Source: Comamonas suwonensis (GTDB lineage: Bacteria > Pseudomonadota > Gammaproteobacteria > Burkholderiales > Burkholderiaceae_C). Taken from it: a stretch of 64,000 nt of DNA. The notes under the pieces were generated by a model. The model made no database searches, was not told where the DNA came from, and worked only from the letters and a program-made list of their open reading frames with translations. The stretch covers positions 1 through 64,000 of the forward strand of contig NZ_JABBCQ020000001.1 of assembly GCF_012844455.2 (NCBI RefSeq). The letters run 5' to 3'. The number at the start of each line of letters is the position of its first letter. Within the stretch, counting starts at the first letter, position 1. The translations under genes and the position numbers were made by a program. Shown here piece after piece: positions 47,238 to 55,459 of the stretch.

Positions 47238-47929
47238 TCCTGCTCCTGCGGCATGAAGTAGCCCACGCCGCGCATGGTGACGATGACCTTCTGGCCCAGT
47301 TTTTTGCGCAGGTGGTGCACATAGACCTCGACCGCATTGCTCTCTACCGTATCGCCCCAGCTGTAGAGATGCTCTTCAATCTGCGGACGCGAGAGCACCC
47401 GGCCACGCGCCAGCAGCAAGGCCCAGAGCACGGCAAATTCACGCGGTGAGACCTCGATCTTCTGCCCTGCCTGCCTGATGATTCGGGCCGCCGGGTCCAC
47501 CTCCAGATCGGCATGACGAATGACCGGCGATGCCTGACCGGCAGCACGGCGCATCATGGCGCGCAAGCGGGCTTCCAGCTCGTCCATGTCAAAGGGCTTG
47601 ACCAGATAGTCATCGGCCCCCAGGTTCAGCCCTGCCACCCGGTCCTGCACCTGATCGCGCGCCGTCAAAATCAGTACTGGCGTAGAGGCATCGGGCAATT
47701 GCGGCAGACCGGGCCTGGCCACCTGCGCGCGCAGGCGGCGAACCACCTCGCTGCCATCGCCGTCGGGCAAGCCCAGATCCAGCAGCACGGCATCAAAGCG
47801 CTCTGCCGTCAGCGCGCCCCACGCCTGCGCCACGCTGGCGCACACATCCACCGCATAGCCGCGCTGCATCAAATTGCTGCGCAGGCCTTCGGCAATGCCT
47901 TCGTTGTCTTCAACCACCAAAATTCGCAT
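47234..47929 (-). CDS. OmpR-family response regulator, QseB/PmrA-like
   Basis: A 231-residue regulator: receiver domain with phospho-acceptor Asp51 (LLDLGLPDGDG) and Lys in DDYLVKPFD, then a winged-helix Trans_reg_C domain ending SNAVEVYVHHLRKKLG...RGVGYFM. The start at 47929 gives the family N-terminus MRILVVEDNEGIAEGL. It is the first gene of the pair with the kinase and is divergent from the PAP2 genes, sharing the 165-bp intergenic region 47930-48094. Confidence 0.92.
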   Translation of the reverse strand: MRILVVEDNEGIAEGLRSNLMQRGYAVDVCASVAQAWGALTAERFDAVLLDLGLPDGDGSEVVRRLRAQVARPGLPQLPDASTPVLILTARDQVQDRVAGLNLGADDYLVKPFDMDELEARLRAMMRRAAGQASPVIRHADLEVDPAARIIRQAGQKIEVSPREFAVLWALLLARGRVLSRPQIEEHLYSWGDTVESNAVEVYVHHLRKKLGQKVIVTMRGVGYFMPQEQE

Positions 47930-48094
47930 GCCTGCATTGTGCGGCGCAAGCGAATATCCGCCAGATTTGCAGGCACACCCATTTGCCGAATGCTCGCTGT
48001 CGCCCTGAGTCGCCGCAGATTTGACATCGCCTGAACGACATTTCGCCTTACCATCCACGCACTTGTCATTGCCACCGCCCGCTGCAGCGCCTCT

Positions 48095-48682
48095 ATGTTC
48101 TTCTTCGATCCTTTCCTGTTTGCGCTGATCAATGCCGACGCGCAAACCCCCTGGTTCAGCATCGAGTTCGCGCGCGTTCTCTCGGCATGGACTCCCAATA
48201 TCAGCGCCATTCTCGTGATCATCGCCCTGCTGTTTGGCTCACCAGCAGTGCGCCGCACCATGCTGATGCTGCTGCTGTCCATGGCAACTGCCTGGCTGAT
48301 CGCAAGACTCATACGCTGGGGCTTCCCTGCGCCGCGCCCGTTTCAACTGAATCTGGGCACGCTGTGGATTCAGCATGGCGGGCGCGCCAGCTTCCCCAGC
48401 CAGCATGCCAGCGGTGCGTTTGCGCTGGCCATGGCACTCAGTCTTGGTGTGACGCGCCACCGCAAGGCGCTGGTGGCACTGGGCTGGACGGCGGCCATTG
48501 GCGTCGCCTGGAGCCGTGTTCACCTTGGCGTGCACTTTCCTTCGGATGTCATGGCCGGTGCGGTGGTCGGCATCAGTGCGGCCTTACTCGTCTGGAATGC
48601 GGCTTTCTGGCTGCGCAGTCGCCGCTATCTGCGTGTGGCGCCGCACTTTAAAAAGCTGCGTCTGCGCCTGAAAGCACAGTAA
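48095..48682 (+). CDS. PAP2-family membrane phosphatase (BcrC/undecaprenyl-diphosphatase-like)
   Basis: A 195-residue protein with five or six membrane helices and the three phosphatase motifs: RLIRWGFPAPRP (residues 71-82), PSQHASGA (101-108, with Gln replacing the usual Gly of PSGH) and SRVHLGVHFPSD (140-151). This size and motif spacing fit BcrC-like undecaprenyl pyrophosphatases, but lipid phosphatases of other substrates look alike. It is divergent from the response regulator gene and 68 bp upstream of a second PAP2 gene. The ribosome binding site is weak. Confidence 0.82.
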   Translation: MFFFDPFLFALINADAQTPWFSIEFARVLSAWTPNISAILVIIALLFGSPAVRRTMLMLLLSMATAWLIARLIRWGFPAPRPFQLNLGTLWIQHGGRASFPSQHASGAFALAMALSLGVTRHRKALVALGWTAAIGVAWSRVHLGVHFPSDVMAGAVVGISAALLVWNAAFWLRSRRYLRVAPHFKKLRLRLKAQ

Positions 48683-48710
48683 AAGCCAGCGAAGCGAGAC
48701 AGGCTCCGGC

Positions 48711-48727
48711 CTTAAGCGCTTGTTAAG
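48711..48727 (+). promoter_or_regulatory. PmrA/QseB-like box upstream of the second PAP2 gene
   Basis: CTTAAG-CGCTT-GTTAAG matches the PmrA box form (YTTAAK-N5-YTTAAK) at 11 of 12 positions. It lies 24 bases before the ATG at 48751, next to a PmrAB/QseBC-like system. No good -10 is seen at the usual distance, so a functional role is uncertain. Confidence 0.4.
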
Positions 48728-48750
48728 AAGCGGTTTCTATCGTTGCGGGC

Positions 48751-49491
48751 ATGCATTCGCCCTTTCGCAACCCTCCCTCCGAAACCACCGACTCACAGCT
48801 GCTGCGCTGGACCCTCATCGCCCTGGCTTGTGTCGTGGCCTGGGACTTCAACGGGATGGACCTGGCCATGGCGCGCTGGTTTGGCAGCAGCCATGGCTTT
48901 GCGCTGCAAAACAACTGGTTCATGGTCAACATCGCCCATGAGGGCGCGCGCAAGCTGGCTTGGGTCATTGTGCTCGGGCTAAGCCTGATGATCTGGTGGC
49001 CACTGGGTCTGCTGCGCCAAGTGCCCTATTCGCGGCGCATACAGCTGGTGGTTGCGTCTCTGGCCTCACTCATCGTCATGGCCCTCATGAAACGCTTCAG
49101 CGCCACCAGTTGCCCCTGGGATCTGAGCGAATTTGGCGGACTGGCCCACTATGTCTCTCACTGGGCCTGGGGGGTGACGGATGGCGGAGGCGGCCACTGC
49201 TTCCCGGCCGGTCATGCCTCGGCGGGCTTTGCCTTTGTCAGCGGCTACTTTGCCCTGCGCCACACGGCAGCCCATGCAGCACGCCTGTGGCTGGCAGCCG
49301 CTCTGGCAGCGGGCTTTTCGCTGGGACTGGCCCAGCAAATGCGCGGTGCCCACTTCATGAGCCATACGCTGTGGACCGCATGGCTGTGCTGGACGAGCTG
49401 CTGGATCTGCGATCTGGCCGTGACACGATACCTCGCACGCCAGACCCGCATCACAGGCGCTGCACCCGAGGCCGCCTACTCTGCCGACTGA
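48751..49491 (+). CDS. PAP2-family phosphatase, lipid A/glycerophospholipid phosphatase-like
   Basis: A 246-residue membrane protein with about six helices. Phosphatase motifs: MKRFSATSCPWDL (near residue 112), CFPAGHASAG (near residue 149) and QMRGAHFMSHTLWTAW (near residue 190). The KxxSxxxCPW form marks a subgroup often found beside PmrAB-type systems and phosphoethanolamine transferases, where it is associated with lipid A or membrane phospholipid remodelling; this role is inferred. A strong terminator with an AGCGCT repeat follows. Confidence 0.82.
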   Translation: MHSPFRNPPSETTDSQLLRWTLIALACVVAWDFNGMDLAMARWFGSSHGFALQNNWFMVNIAHEGARKLAWVIVLGLSLMIWWPLGLLRQVPYSRRIQLVVASLASLIVMALMKRFSATSCPWDLSEFGGLAHYVSHWAWGVTDGGGGHCFPAGHASAGFAFVSGYFALRHTAAHAARLWLAAALAAGFSLGLAQQMRGAHFMSHTLWTAWLCWTSCWICDLAVTRYLARQTRITGAAPEAAYSAD

Positions 49492-49498
49492 AGAATCA

Positions 49499-49555
49499 GG
49501 CGCTATCAAAACAAAAGCTGCCAGCGCTTATAAATAAAGCGCTGGCAGCTTTTTA
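49499..49555 (+). terminator. AGCGCT repeat acting as terminator, copy 6
   Basis: A perfect 17-bp stem (49513-49529 with 49537-49553; AAAAGCTGCCAGCGCTT and its complement) with a 7-base loop and a T run. It directly follows the PAP2 gene. The stem is built from the AGCGCT/GCAGCT words of the dispersed repeat, showing that members of the family can serve as rho-independent terminators. Confidence 0.8.
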
Positions 49556-49588
49556 CTGAACAATCGCGCTATCCACGCGAGTGACGCC

Positions 49589-49671
49589 GAACAAGAGCCG
49601 CCTTGCGGCGATGGCGTCGTCCCCATCCCGCGAGCGAGAGAGGGGAAAGGCGCAAAGCGCCTCAGGGGGTG
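49589..49671 (-). repeat. GC-rich 3'-end repeat, copy 5 (after pyk)
   Basis: Read on the minus strand, the pyk stop TAA is followed by CACCCCCTGAGGCGCTTTG, CGCC, TTTCCCCTCTCTCGCTCGCG and GGGATGGGG. Nearly the same as the leuS copy over the first 35 bases. Confidence 0.7.
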
Positions 49672-51108
49672 TTATTCGACCCGGCAAATCTTGAGCATGT
49701 TCGTACCACCGGGCTGGCCCATGGGCTCGCCGCAGGTGATGGCGTACACGTCGCCAGATTGCACAATGCCGCGCATCAGCAGATGGGTCTTGGCCTGATC
49801 CAGAGCCGTATCGCGGTCAGCGCTGGTGTCCATCAGCAGCGGACGCACATTGCGGTACAGCGCCATCTTGCGCTGGGTTGCCAGACGAGGAGTCAGAGCG
49901 TAGATAGGGATGTGAATGCGGTGACGGCTCATCCACAAAGCGGTAGAACCAGAATCCGTCATGGCCACGATAGCCTTGGCACCCAGATGGTGAGCGGTGA
50001 ACAGCGCGCCAATGGCGATCGCCTGGTCGGTACGCTTGAACTGGCTGTTGCTGAAGTCGGCATCCTTGACGCGGTCTTCTGCAGCTTCTGCAGCGGCGCA
50101 GATGGCGGCCATTTCCTGCACCGTTTCCAGCGGGTACTTGCCGGCAGCAGTTTCAGCGCTCAGCATCACGGCATCGGTGCCGTCCAGCACGGCGTTGGCC
50201 ACGTCGCTGACTTCCGCCCGGGTAGGCACGGGGTTGGTGATCATGGACTCCATCATCTGGGTCGCAGTGATCACCACCTTGTCCATGTCACGCGCCATGC
50301 GGATCATCTTCTTTTGCAGCGCAGGCACGGCAGCGTGACCCACTTCCACAGCCAGGTCACCACGGGCAACCATGATGCCGTCCGAGACCTTCAGGATTTC
50401 TTCCAGACGAGGAATGGCTTCAGCGCGCTCGATCTTGGCGATCAGGCCAGGCTTGTGGCCGTATTGGGCAGCAGCCACGTTGCAGAGCTGGCGGGCCATT
50501 TCCATGTCGGTGGCGTTCTTGGGGAAGCTCACGGCCACGTAATCGGCCTGGAAGGACATCGCAGTCTTGATGTCTTCCATGTCCTTGGCGGTCAGCGCGG
50601 GTGCTGTCAGGCCGCCACCTTGCTTGTTGATGCCCTTGTTGTTGGACAGCTCGCCGCCCAGTTTGACGATGGCGTGCACGGCATCACCACGCACGGCTTC
50701 CACGGTCATCACGATCAGGCCGTCGTTCAGCAGCAGCACGTCGCCGGGCTTCACATCGCGCGGCAGTTCCTTGTAATCCAGGCCCACGCCGTTGATGTCG
50801 CCGGGTTCGGTGCGCGATGCATCCAGCACAAAGCGGGCACCTGGCTCCAGCATGACCTTGCCTTCGGCAAACTTGCCGACGCGAATCTTGGGGCCTTGCA
50901 AGTCGGCCATGATGGCCACTTCACGGCCGGCACGCTTGGCGGCTTCACGCACCATGGTGGCACGGTCCACGTGGTCCTGGGCCTTGCCGTGGCTGAAGTT
51001 CAGGCGAACAACGTTTACGCCCTCGCGCACCATTTGCTCAAGCAGTTGCGGATCGCTGGAAGCGGGGCCCAGTGTGGCGACGATCTTGGTAGCACGACTC
51101 ACTTGCAT
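49672..51108 (-). CDS. pyk: Pyruvate kinase
   Basis: Final step of glycolysis, phosphoenolpyruvate plus ADP to pyruvate. The 478-residue protein starts MQVSRATKIVATLGPASSD and has NFSHGKAQDH, LIAKIERAEAIPRLEEIL (catalytic Lys and Glu), GDLAVEVG and VITATQMMESM. The start at 51108 has a GAGAGA site; the longer frame from 51159 is not conserved. The upstream region has direct repeats of CATGAATGCA (51158-51167 and 51171-51180). Confidence 0.96.
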   Translation of the reverse strand: MQVSRATKIVATLGPASSDPQLLEQMVREGVNVVRLNFSHGKAQDHVDRATMVREAAKRAGREVAIMADLQGPKIRVGKFAEGKVMLEPGARFVLDASRTEPGDINGVGLDYKELPRDVKPGDVLLLNDGLIVMTVEAVRGDAVHAIVKLGGELSNNKGINKQGGGLTAPALTAKDMEDIKTAMSFQADYVAVSFPKNATDMEMARQLCNVAAAQYGHKPGLIAKIERAEAIPRLEEILKVSDGIMVARGDLAVEVGHAAVPALQKKMIRMARDMDKVVITATQMMESMITNPVPTRAEVSDVANAVLDGTDAVMLSAETAAGKYPLETVQEMAAICAAAEAAEDRVKDADFSNSQFKRTDQAIAIGALFTAHHLGAKAIVAMTDSGSTALWMSRHRIHIPIYALTPRLATQRKMALYRNVRPLLMDTSADRDTALDQAKTHLLMRGIVQSGDVYAITCGEPMGQPGGTNMLKICRVE

Positions 51109-51476
51109 GATGAAATGTCTCTCTCGCGATGGAATGTAATCGGGTTTCAATTCTTGCATGAATGCAGTTACATGAATGCATCATCAAAGGTGCTGTAACA
51201 CATGACCTTTCGAGCACAGCTGCGCAAAAATAGTAGCTACTCGCGCTTGCCCCTGAACTGAATAAGATCAAATATGTGCTGAAACCTAGGTATTTCAATC
51301 GCTTGCAGCTACTTTTTTAGAAGCTCAAGAGGGAGTTTCTGGCGAAAGCCGTCCGGCGTTGTGCAGCGCATCAACGACCGCGTCGAAACAGTTTTGCCCG
51401 GCGGGTTCAAATGCCGGAGCGGGCTGATGCTCAGAAAGCTGCAAAGCCGCCAATCAAAGGCCGTGATGGCCGCGCT
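51109..51476. other. 368-bp non-coding gap between the CPBP protease gene and pyk
   Basis: Holds the pyk promoter region with two CATGAATGCA direct repeats 13 bp apart, then a degenerate AGCGCT-type hairpin (arms AGTAGCTAC...GCG near 51233 and CGCTTGCAGCTACT near 51300). Bases 51340-51480 have an open plus-strand frame ending TAA with coding-like composition but no start or recognised homology. Confidence 0.5.
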
Positions 51477-52256
51477 CTAAATCAGCCCGTGAGAGAGCAG
51501 ATAAGTCACCAAGTGGGTCAGCATCGCTGACTCCAGGCCGTAGCGCCAGAACATGACGCCGGCCAGCAGGCCATAGACAATTTCACAGACCAGCAACTGC
51601 GCCACGACGGCGGCAGACATGGTGCCCGTCACCGTCCAGCCCAAGTACACCGGAATGCCAGCCGACAGCAAAGCGGCAATGGCAATAGCCGACCAGCCCA
51701 GCAACCAGCCGGGGCGGCGTTTGGGGCTACCAAAGGCCTTCCACAGCAACCACATGACCAGCGACAGCATGCCAAAGCGCAGCAACAGTTCTTCGGTAAA
51801 ACTGCCATAAAGAATCTTGGGCAGCAGCGGCAGGCCGTAGACCGGGTCTACAAACGACATGCTTTCGGGCCAGACCACCGCCAGCGTCACCAGCCAGGCA
51901 GCGCCGATCACCCCCCCAGCCACACCCGGCAGGCTCAGCACACGCATGCCGCGCCAAGGTATGCGACCCTCTACGGCAGCATGGATCAACGGCGTACTCA
52001 AACCCACTTGCGGGCCCAGTTTCAGTCCCAGCACTATGGCCAGCACCAGCATGATGCCCAAGCCCAGTGTTGCGACCCAGCCCAGTGTCTGTACAGACGC
52101 ACCCTCTGCCAGAGTGACCAGCCAGGCGGGCGGTGCCGTGTGGGCCAGCGCCACCGCGCCGGGCATGCCCATGACCCACAACGCCAGTCCCATGCGCGCA
52201 ACGGGCAAAGGCTGGGTCGCAACAGGGAGCAGGAAGTGATGGGAAGTCAGGGGCAT
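51477..52256 (-). CDS. CPBP-family (CAAX/Abi) intramembrane metalloprotease-like protein
   Basis: A 259-residue protein with about seven membrane helices. It has the EExxxR-type motif TEELLLRFG (near residue 155) and a later YGLLAGVMFWRYGLESAMLTH region with the conserved His, as in CPBP (Abi/CAAX) proteases. Bacterial members process or bind small membrane peptides; the substrate is unknown. It is 20 bp downstream of pepP and probably in the same transcript as TauE and pepP. Confidence 0.78.
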   Translation of the reverse strand: MPLTSHHFLLPVATQPLPVARMGLALWVMGMPGAVALAHTAPPAWLVTLAEGASVQTLGWVATLGLGIMLVLAIVLGLKLGPQVGLSTPLIHAAVEGRIPWRGMRVLSLPGVAGGVIGAAWLVTLAVVWPESMSFVDPVYGLPLLPKILYGSFTEELLLRFGMLSLVMWLLWKAFGSPKRRPGWLLGWSAIAIAALLSAGIPVYLGWTVTGTMSAAVVAQLLVCEIVYGLLAGVMFWRYGLESAMLTHLVTYLLSHGLI

Positions 52257-52276
52257 GGTGCTATCAGCCGCACATA

Positions 52277-53665
52277 TTAGCCACGCATCAGCGCTTCAAT
52301 TTCATCCGCCTTGACGGGCACGCCTCGAGTGATGAGCTCGCATCCGGTTTCGGTGACGATGGCATCGTCCTCGATGCGAATGCCAATGTTGTGGAACTGC
52401 TCGGGCACGCCAGCGCCGGGGCGCACGTAAATGCCGGGCTCGATGGTGGTTACCATGCCCGGCTGCAAAATGCGGCTGGGGCGGTTGGCAATGGTTTCGC
52501 CCGAGATGGGGTCCTTGCGCTCGCTGACCACATCCAGCTCGGTCGGCTCCACATAGCTGCCACAGTCATGCACATCCATGCCCAGCCAGTGACCGGTACG
52601 GTGCATATAGAACTGGAAATAGGCGCGCGACTCAATCACATCCTGCACCGTGCCGTATTTGCGCTTGTCCAGCAACCCCAGGTCGAGCATGCCCTGCGCC
52701 AGCACGGCCACGGTGGCATCGTGCGGATCGTTAAAGCGGTTGCCGGCCTTGGTGACGGCCACGGCCGCCTCCTGGCTGGCCAGCACCAGATCGTAGAGCG
52801 CACGCTGCGGACCAGTGAATTTGCCATCGGCGGGGAAGGTACGGGTGATGTCGCTGGCATAGCCGTCCAGCTCGCAGCCGGCATCAATCAGCACCAGTTC
52901 GCCGGGTCGCACGGGGGCTTTGTCGGCCTGATAGTGGAGCACGCAGGCGTTGGCACCGGCTGCCACGATGGAGCCGTAGGCCACGTATTGCGAGCCATGC
53001 TGGCGGAATTCATGCAGCAGTTCGGCATCCAGATGGTATTCACGCACTTCTTCGCCATTGCGAATCATGCGGGCAGAGCGCTGCATGGCGCGCACATGGG
53101 CACGCGCGCTGATCTCGCTGGCACGGCGCATGATATCCAGCTCGTGCGCGTCTTTGACCAGTCGCATTTCGTCGAGCAACGCACAGGCATCGCCCTGCTG
53201 AGTGGGGCACAGCACACCAAAACGGGAGCGGCCACGCACCTGACCCAGCCAGCCTTCAATCTGTTCAGCCAGTCCCTTGTGGGTGGCGAACGGAAACCAG
53301 ACGCGCTCGCGGTTTTCCAGCAGACGCGGCAGGCGTGCATTGATTTCATCACTGGAGAAAGCCTGCTCCACTGCCAGCTTGGCCTTGGCCGCTTCGGGGC
53401 CAAGACGGTAGCCCGTCCAGACCTCGCGCTCCAGGTCTTTGGGTTGGCAGAACAGCACGCTTTTGCCGTCGCTGGTCAGCACCAGACAGGCATTGGGCTC
53501 GCTGAAGCCGGTGAGGTAGTAAAAGTAGCTGTCGTGGCGATACAGATACTCGGTATCGCGGTTGCGGTGCAGCTCGGGGGCCGTGGGGATGATGGCGACA
53601 CCGCCAGCGCCCAACTGGGCGGCCAAGCGTGCGCGGCGTTGGGCATAAACAGAAGTCATTGGCAT
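52277..53665 (-). CDS. pepP: Xaa-Pro aminopeptidase PepP
   Basis: Removes N-terminal residues preceding proline. The 462-residue M24B peptidase has an N-terminal creatinase-like domain and the dimetal site: LIDAGCELDGYASDITRTF (two Asp), HRTGHWLGMDVHD (His), TTIEPGIYV (Glu) and IRIEDDAIVTETG (Glu). The ATG at 53665 is used; MTS two codons later is equally possible. It lies 28 bp downstream of the TauE gene, in the same direction. Confidence 0.93.
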   Translation of the reverse strand: MPMTSVYAQRRARLAAQLGAGGVAIIPTAPELHRNRDTEYLYRHDSYFYYLTGFSEPNACLVLTSDGKSVLFCQPKDLEREVWTGYRLGPEAAKAKLAVEQAFSSDEINARLPRLLENRERVWFPFATHKGLAEQIEGWLGQVRGRSRFGVLCPTQQGDACALLDEMRLVKDAHELDIMRRASEISARAHVRAMQRSARMIRNGEEVREYHLDAELLHEFRQHGSQYVAYGSIVAAGANACVLHYQADKAPVRPGELVLIDAGCELDGYASDITRTFPADGKFTGPQRALYDLVLASQEAAVAVTKAGNRFNDPHDATVAVLAQGMLDLGLLDKRKYGTVQDVIESRAYFQFYMHRTGHWLGMDVHDCGSYVEPTELDVVSERKDPISGETIANRPSRILQPGMVTTIEPGIYVRPGAGVPEQFHNIGIRIEDDAIVTETGCELITRGVPVKADEIEALMRG

Positions 53666-53693
53666 ATCGTACTGCCGCGCGGGCCGTTGCACA

Positions 53694-54536
53694 TCAGCTT
53701 CGCGCTGAGAACGTCAGTAATTGCGCCTCAAAACGGTGCTCTGTGTGCGTCAACGATGCGGTTGAATCATCGGGCACCACCGCCTCGGGCTGGCTGGCAT
53801 TCCAGCCCGACCACAGCAGGCTTCCGCCCGACAGAATCAGCAGGCCGCAGACCAGCCATTCCACCAGTTTTTTGGGCAGCGCGGGCGGGCGCTTGGCGCT
53901 CCACCAGGTCACGCCCGTCACCACGGGGAAGGCCAGCGCCGTCCAGCCCATCACGCCCCAGTTCAGCTGCCCTTCTACAGCCACCATGGCGGCGCGCAGC
54001 AGCGAACAGGTGACGAACATGGCAAACAGGCAATGGCGCACAAGCATCCGTTCAAGCGGCTGGCGGTAGAGGTGATAGACCATGGGTGGGCCGGGCGTGG
54101 CGAACAGGCCGCCCAGCAAACCCGATGAGATACCCGCAAACCACAGTGCAACAGGGCCAGAAGGCTGGTCCAGCGCTTTTTTTTGCATCAACAGCAAGAG
54201 CGCGCACAGCACGATCACCACGCCCAGCAACATGCGCAATCCGTTCAGCGTATTGCCGCTGAGCCAGTGCAGCAGCAACACACCGCCAATCACCCCCAGC
54301 ACGCTGCTGATGAGCATGGGTTTAAGCAGCGCCCAGTCCGCCTCAAAACGGTAGGCACGCATATAGCTCACGCCATTGATGATGGACAGCAAACAGGCCA
54401 CATTGGCCGCATCGGCAATATTCATCAGGCCCGTGGCACCGGCCACACCCACAAAGATCAGCCCGAACGCAAAACCCGTGAGGTTCTGGCAGAACGAGGC
54501 CAGGCCCACAAGGGCCATGAAAAAAACGATTTGCAT
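53694..54536 (-). CDS. TauE/SafE-family anion transporter
   Basis: A 280-residue membrane protein with about eight helices in two repeats, beginning FMALVGLASFCQNLTGFAFG and with the second-repeat motif ISSGLLGGLFATPGPPMVYHL. The family exports sulfite or sulfoacetate or moves related anions; the substrate here is unknown. A GGTGAG site just before ATG overlaps a tiny upstream frame ending 4 bases before this start. It is followed by pepP. Confidence 0.85.
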   Translation of the reverse strand: MQIVFFMALVGLASFCQNLTGFAFGLIFVGVAGATGLMNIADAANVACLLSIINGVSYMRAYRFEADWALLKPMLISSVLGVIGGVLLLHWLSGNTLNGLRMLLGVVIVLCALLLLMQKKALDQPSGPVALWFAGISSGLLGGLFATPGPPMVYHLYRQPLERMLVRHCLFAMFVTCSLLRAAMVAVEGQLNWGVMGWTALAFPVVTGVTWWSAKRPPALPKKLVEWLVCGLLILSGGSLLWSGWNASQPEAVVPDDSTASLTHTEHRFEAQLLTFSARS

Positions 54537-54540
54537 GCAC

Positions 54541-54612
54541 TCACCCGATGACGGCCATCCATGCAGCGGTGAAAACCACGCCCATCACGCCCGTCAAAAA
54601 GGGGAAAAGCAT
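54541..54612 (-). CDS. Possible 23-residue membrane peptide upstream of TauE
   Basis: An ATG at 54612 opens a 23-codon frame encoding one hydrophobic helix (starts MLFPFLTGVMGVV, ends WMAVIG). Its TGA lies 4 bases before the TauE start, suggesting translational coupling or a leader peptide. There is no clear ribosome binding site, so this is speculative. Confidence 0.3.
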   Translation of the reverse strand: MLFPFLTGVMGVVFTAAWMAVIG

Positions 54613-54954
54613 ATTCGATGCATCGCATACCAAGCATCCGTGCAACCCACAAGCAGCTCTTGAATCAATAGCTGAGAGCACTTTGTGAGAAGCGCTGTAA
54701 GTGCTTTTATTCATCTATCAGCATGATCTGCTGCTCCGTCCACAGCACCCATTGCCGGCGTGACTCATGCCAGCACAGGAGTGCAAAGCTTTATGTGTCG
54801 TCATCCCCAGAGCCCATCCAATCTTCAACATCGCGTCATGGGCACAGGCAACTCCTTGCGCCCATGAAATACAAAAGATGCCGCTTGATGCAAGACTGTT
54901 GACGCATGAATCCATTTGAATACAATCGTTTTCAAGCTCCCGAGGATAAGCACC
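54613..54954. other. Intergenic region between TauE and the PspA-flotillin cluster
   Basis: 342 bases with no supported gene. It contains a degenerate AGCGCT-type hairpin (54668-54714, GAGCACTT...AAGCGCTGTAAGTGCTTTT) and the sigma70-like promoter at 54899-54926. A sigma54 -24/-12 element, common for psp operons, was looked for and not found. Confidence 0.5.
54899..54926 (+). promoter_or_regulatory. Sigma70-type promoter of the PspA-YqiJ-YqiK cluster
   Basis: TTGACG (54899-54904), a 16-bp spacer, and TACAAT (54921-54926). The expected transcript start near 54933 gives a leader of about 22 bases containing the GAGGA ribosome binding site of the first gene. Confidence 0.6.
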
Positions 54955-55458
54955 ATGCCCGTACTCACCGCTTCAATGGAACCCCTGTCGGCTCGTATTC
55001 CCAGTGACATCTACCTGTGGCTGGCGCAGCTTCCGGTGGAAGGCGCCACCACCAATAGTGACAAGCTACGCGTGCTGCTGGGCCAACTCAAGCGCCAGCA
55101 CGACGGAGCCATGGACTACCCCACCGCCCACGGTTGGGCGCGCGACATTACCGCCCCGCTTCGCGACGCCACAGTCCGCCTTGAGGGCAACACAGGTCGC
55201 AACTCCGAAGTCCTGAATCTGCTGCTGGAGCATGTGACCGCCAGCCTGGCCATGATCGTGAGCCACACCCCCGACAACGAGTCCCAAGCCGCCGAGCTGG
55301 AAGACATGCTGGTGCGACGCCTGTTTGGCCTGAGTGCCAGCCTGCTGCGCCAAGCGGCCACAGAGAAAGCACAAGCTTATGACCCGGCGGTGATCCGGCG
55401 GCATATGGATGCAACCATCGAACTGGCCCAAAGCATTCCCAACCCCAAAGGAGTATGA
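54955..55458 (+). CDS. Unrecognised protein heading the PspA-flotillin cluster (RHH-like N-terminus)
   Basis: A 167-residue soluble protein starting MPVLTASMEP after a GAGGA site. Residues about 9-45 (LSARIPSDIYLWLAQLP...NSDKLRVLLGQL) look like a ribbon-helix-helix unit: a strand then two helices with a Ser-Asp-Lys cap. The rest is predicted helical (EVLNLLLEHVTASLAMIV; LEDMLVRRLFGLSASLLRQA). It ends one base before the pspA start codon, so it is co-translated. In E. coli yjfJ is preceded by yjfI (DUF2170), which this does not resemble. It may regulate or bind the module; function unknown. Confidence 0.7.
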   Translation: MPVLTASMEPLSARIPSDIYLWLAQLPVEGATTNSDKLRVLLGQLKRQHDGAMDYPTAHGWARDITAPLRDATVRLEGNTGRNSEVLNLLLEHVTASLAMIVSHTPDNESQAAELEDMLVRRLFGLSASLLRQAATEKAQAYDPAVIRRHMDATIELAQSIPNPKGV

Positions 55459-55459
55459 A

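Noticed and set aside
54717..54954. Sigma54 promoter for the PspA cluster
   Set aside because: No GG-N10-GC element was found; a sigma70-like TTGACG-N16-TACAAT fits better.
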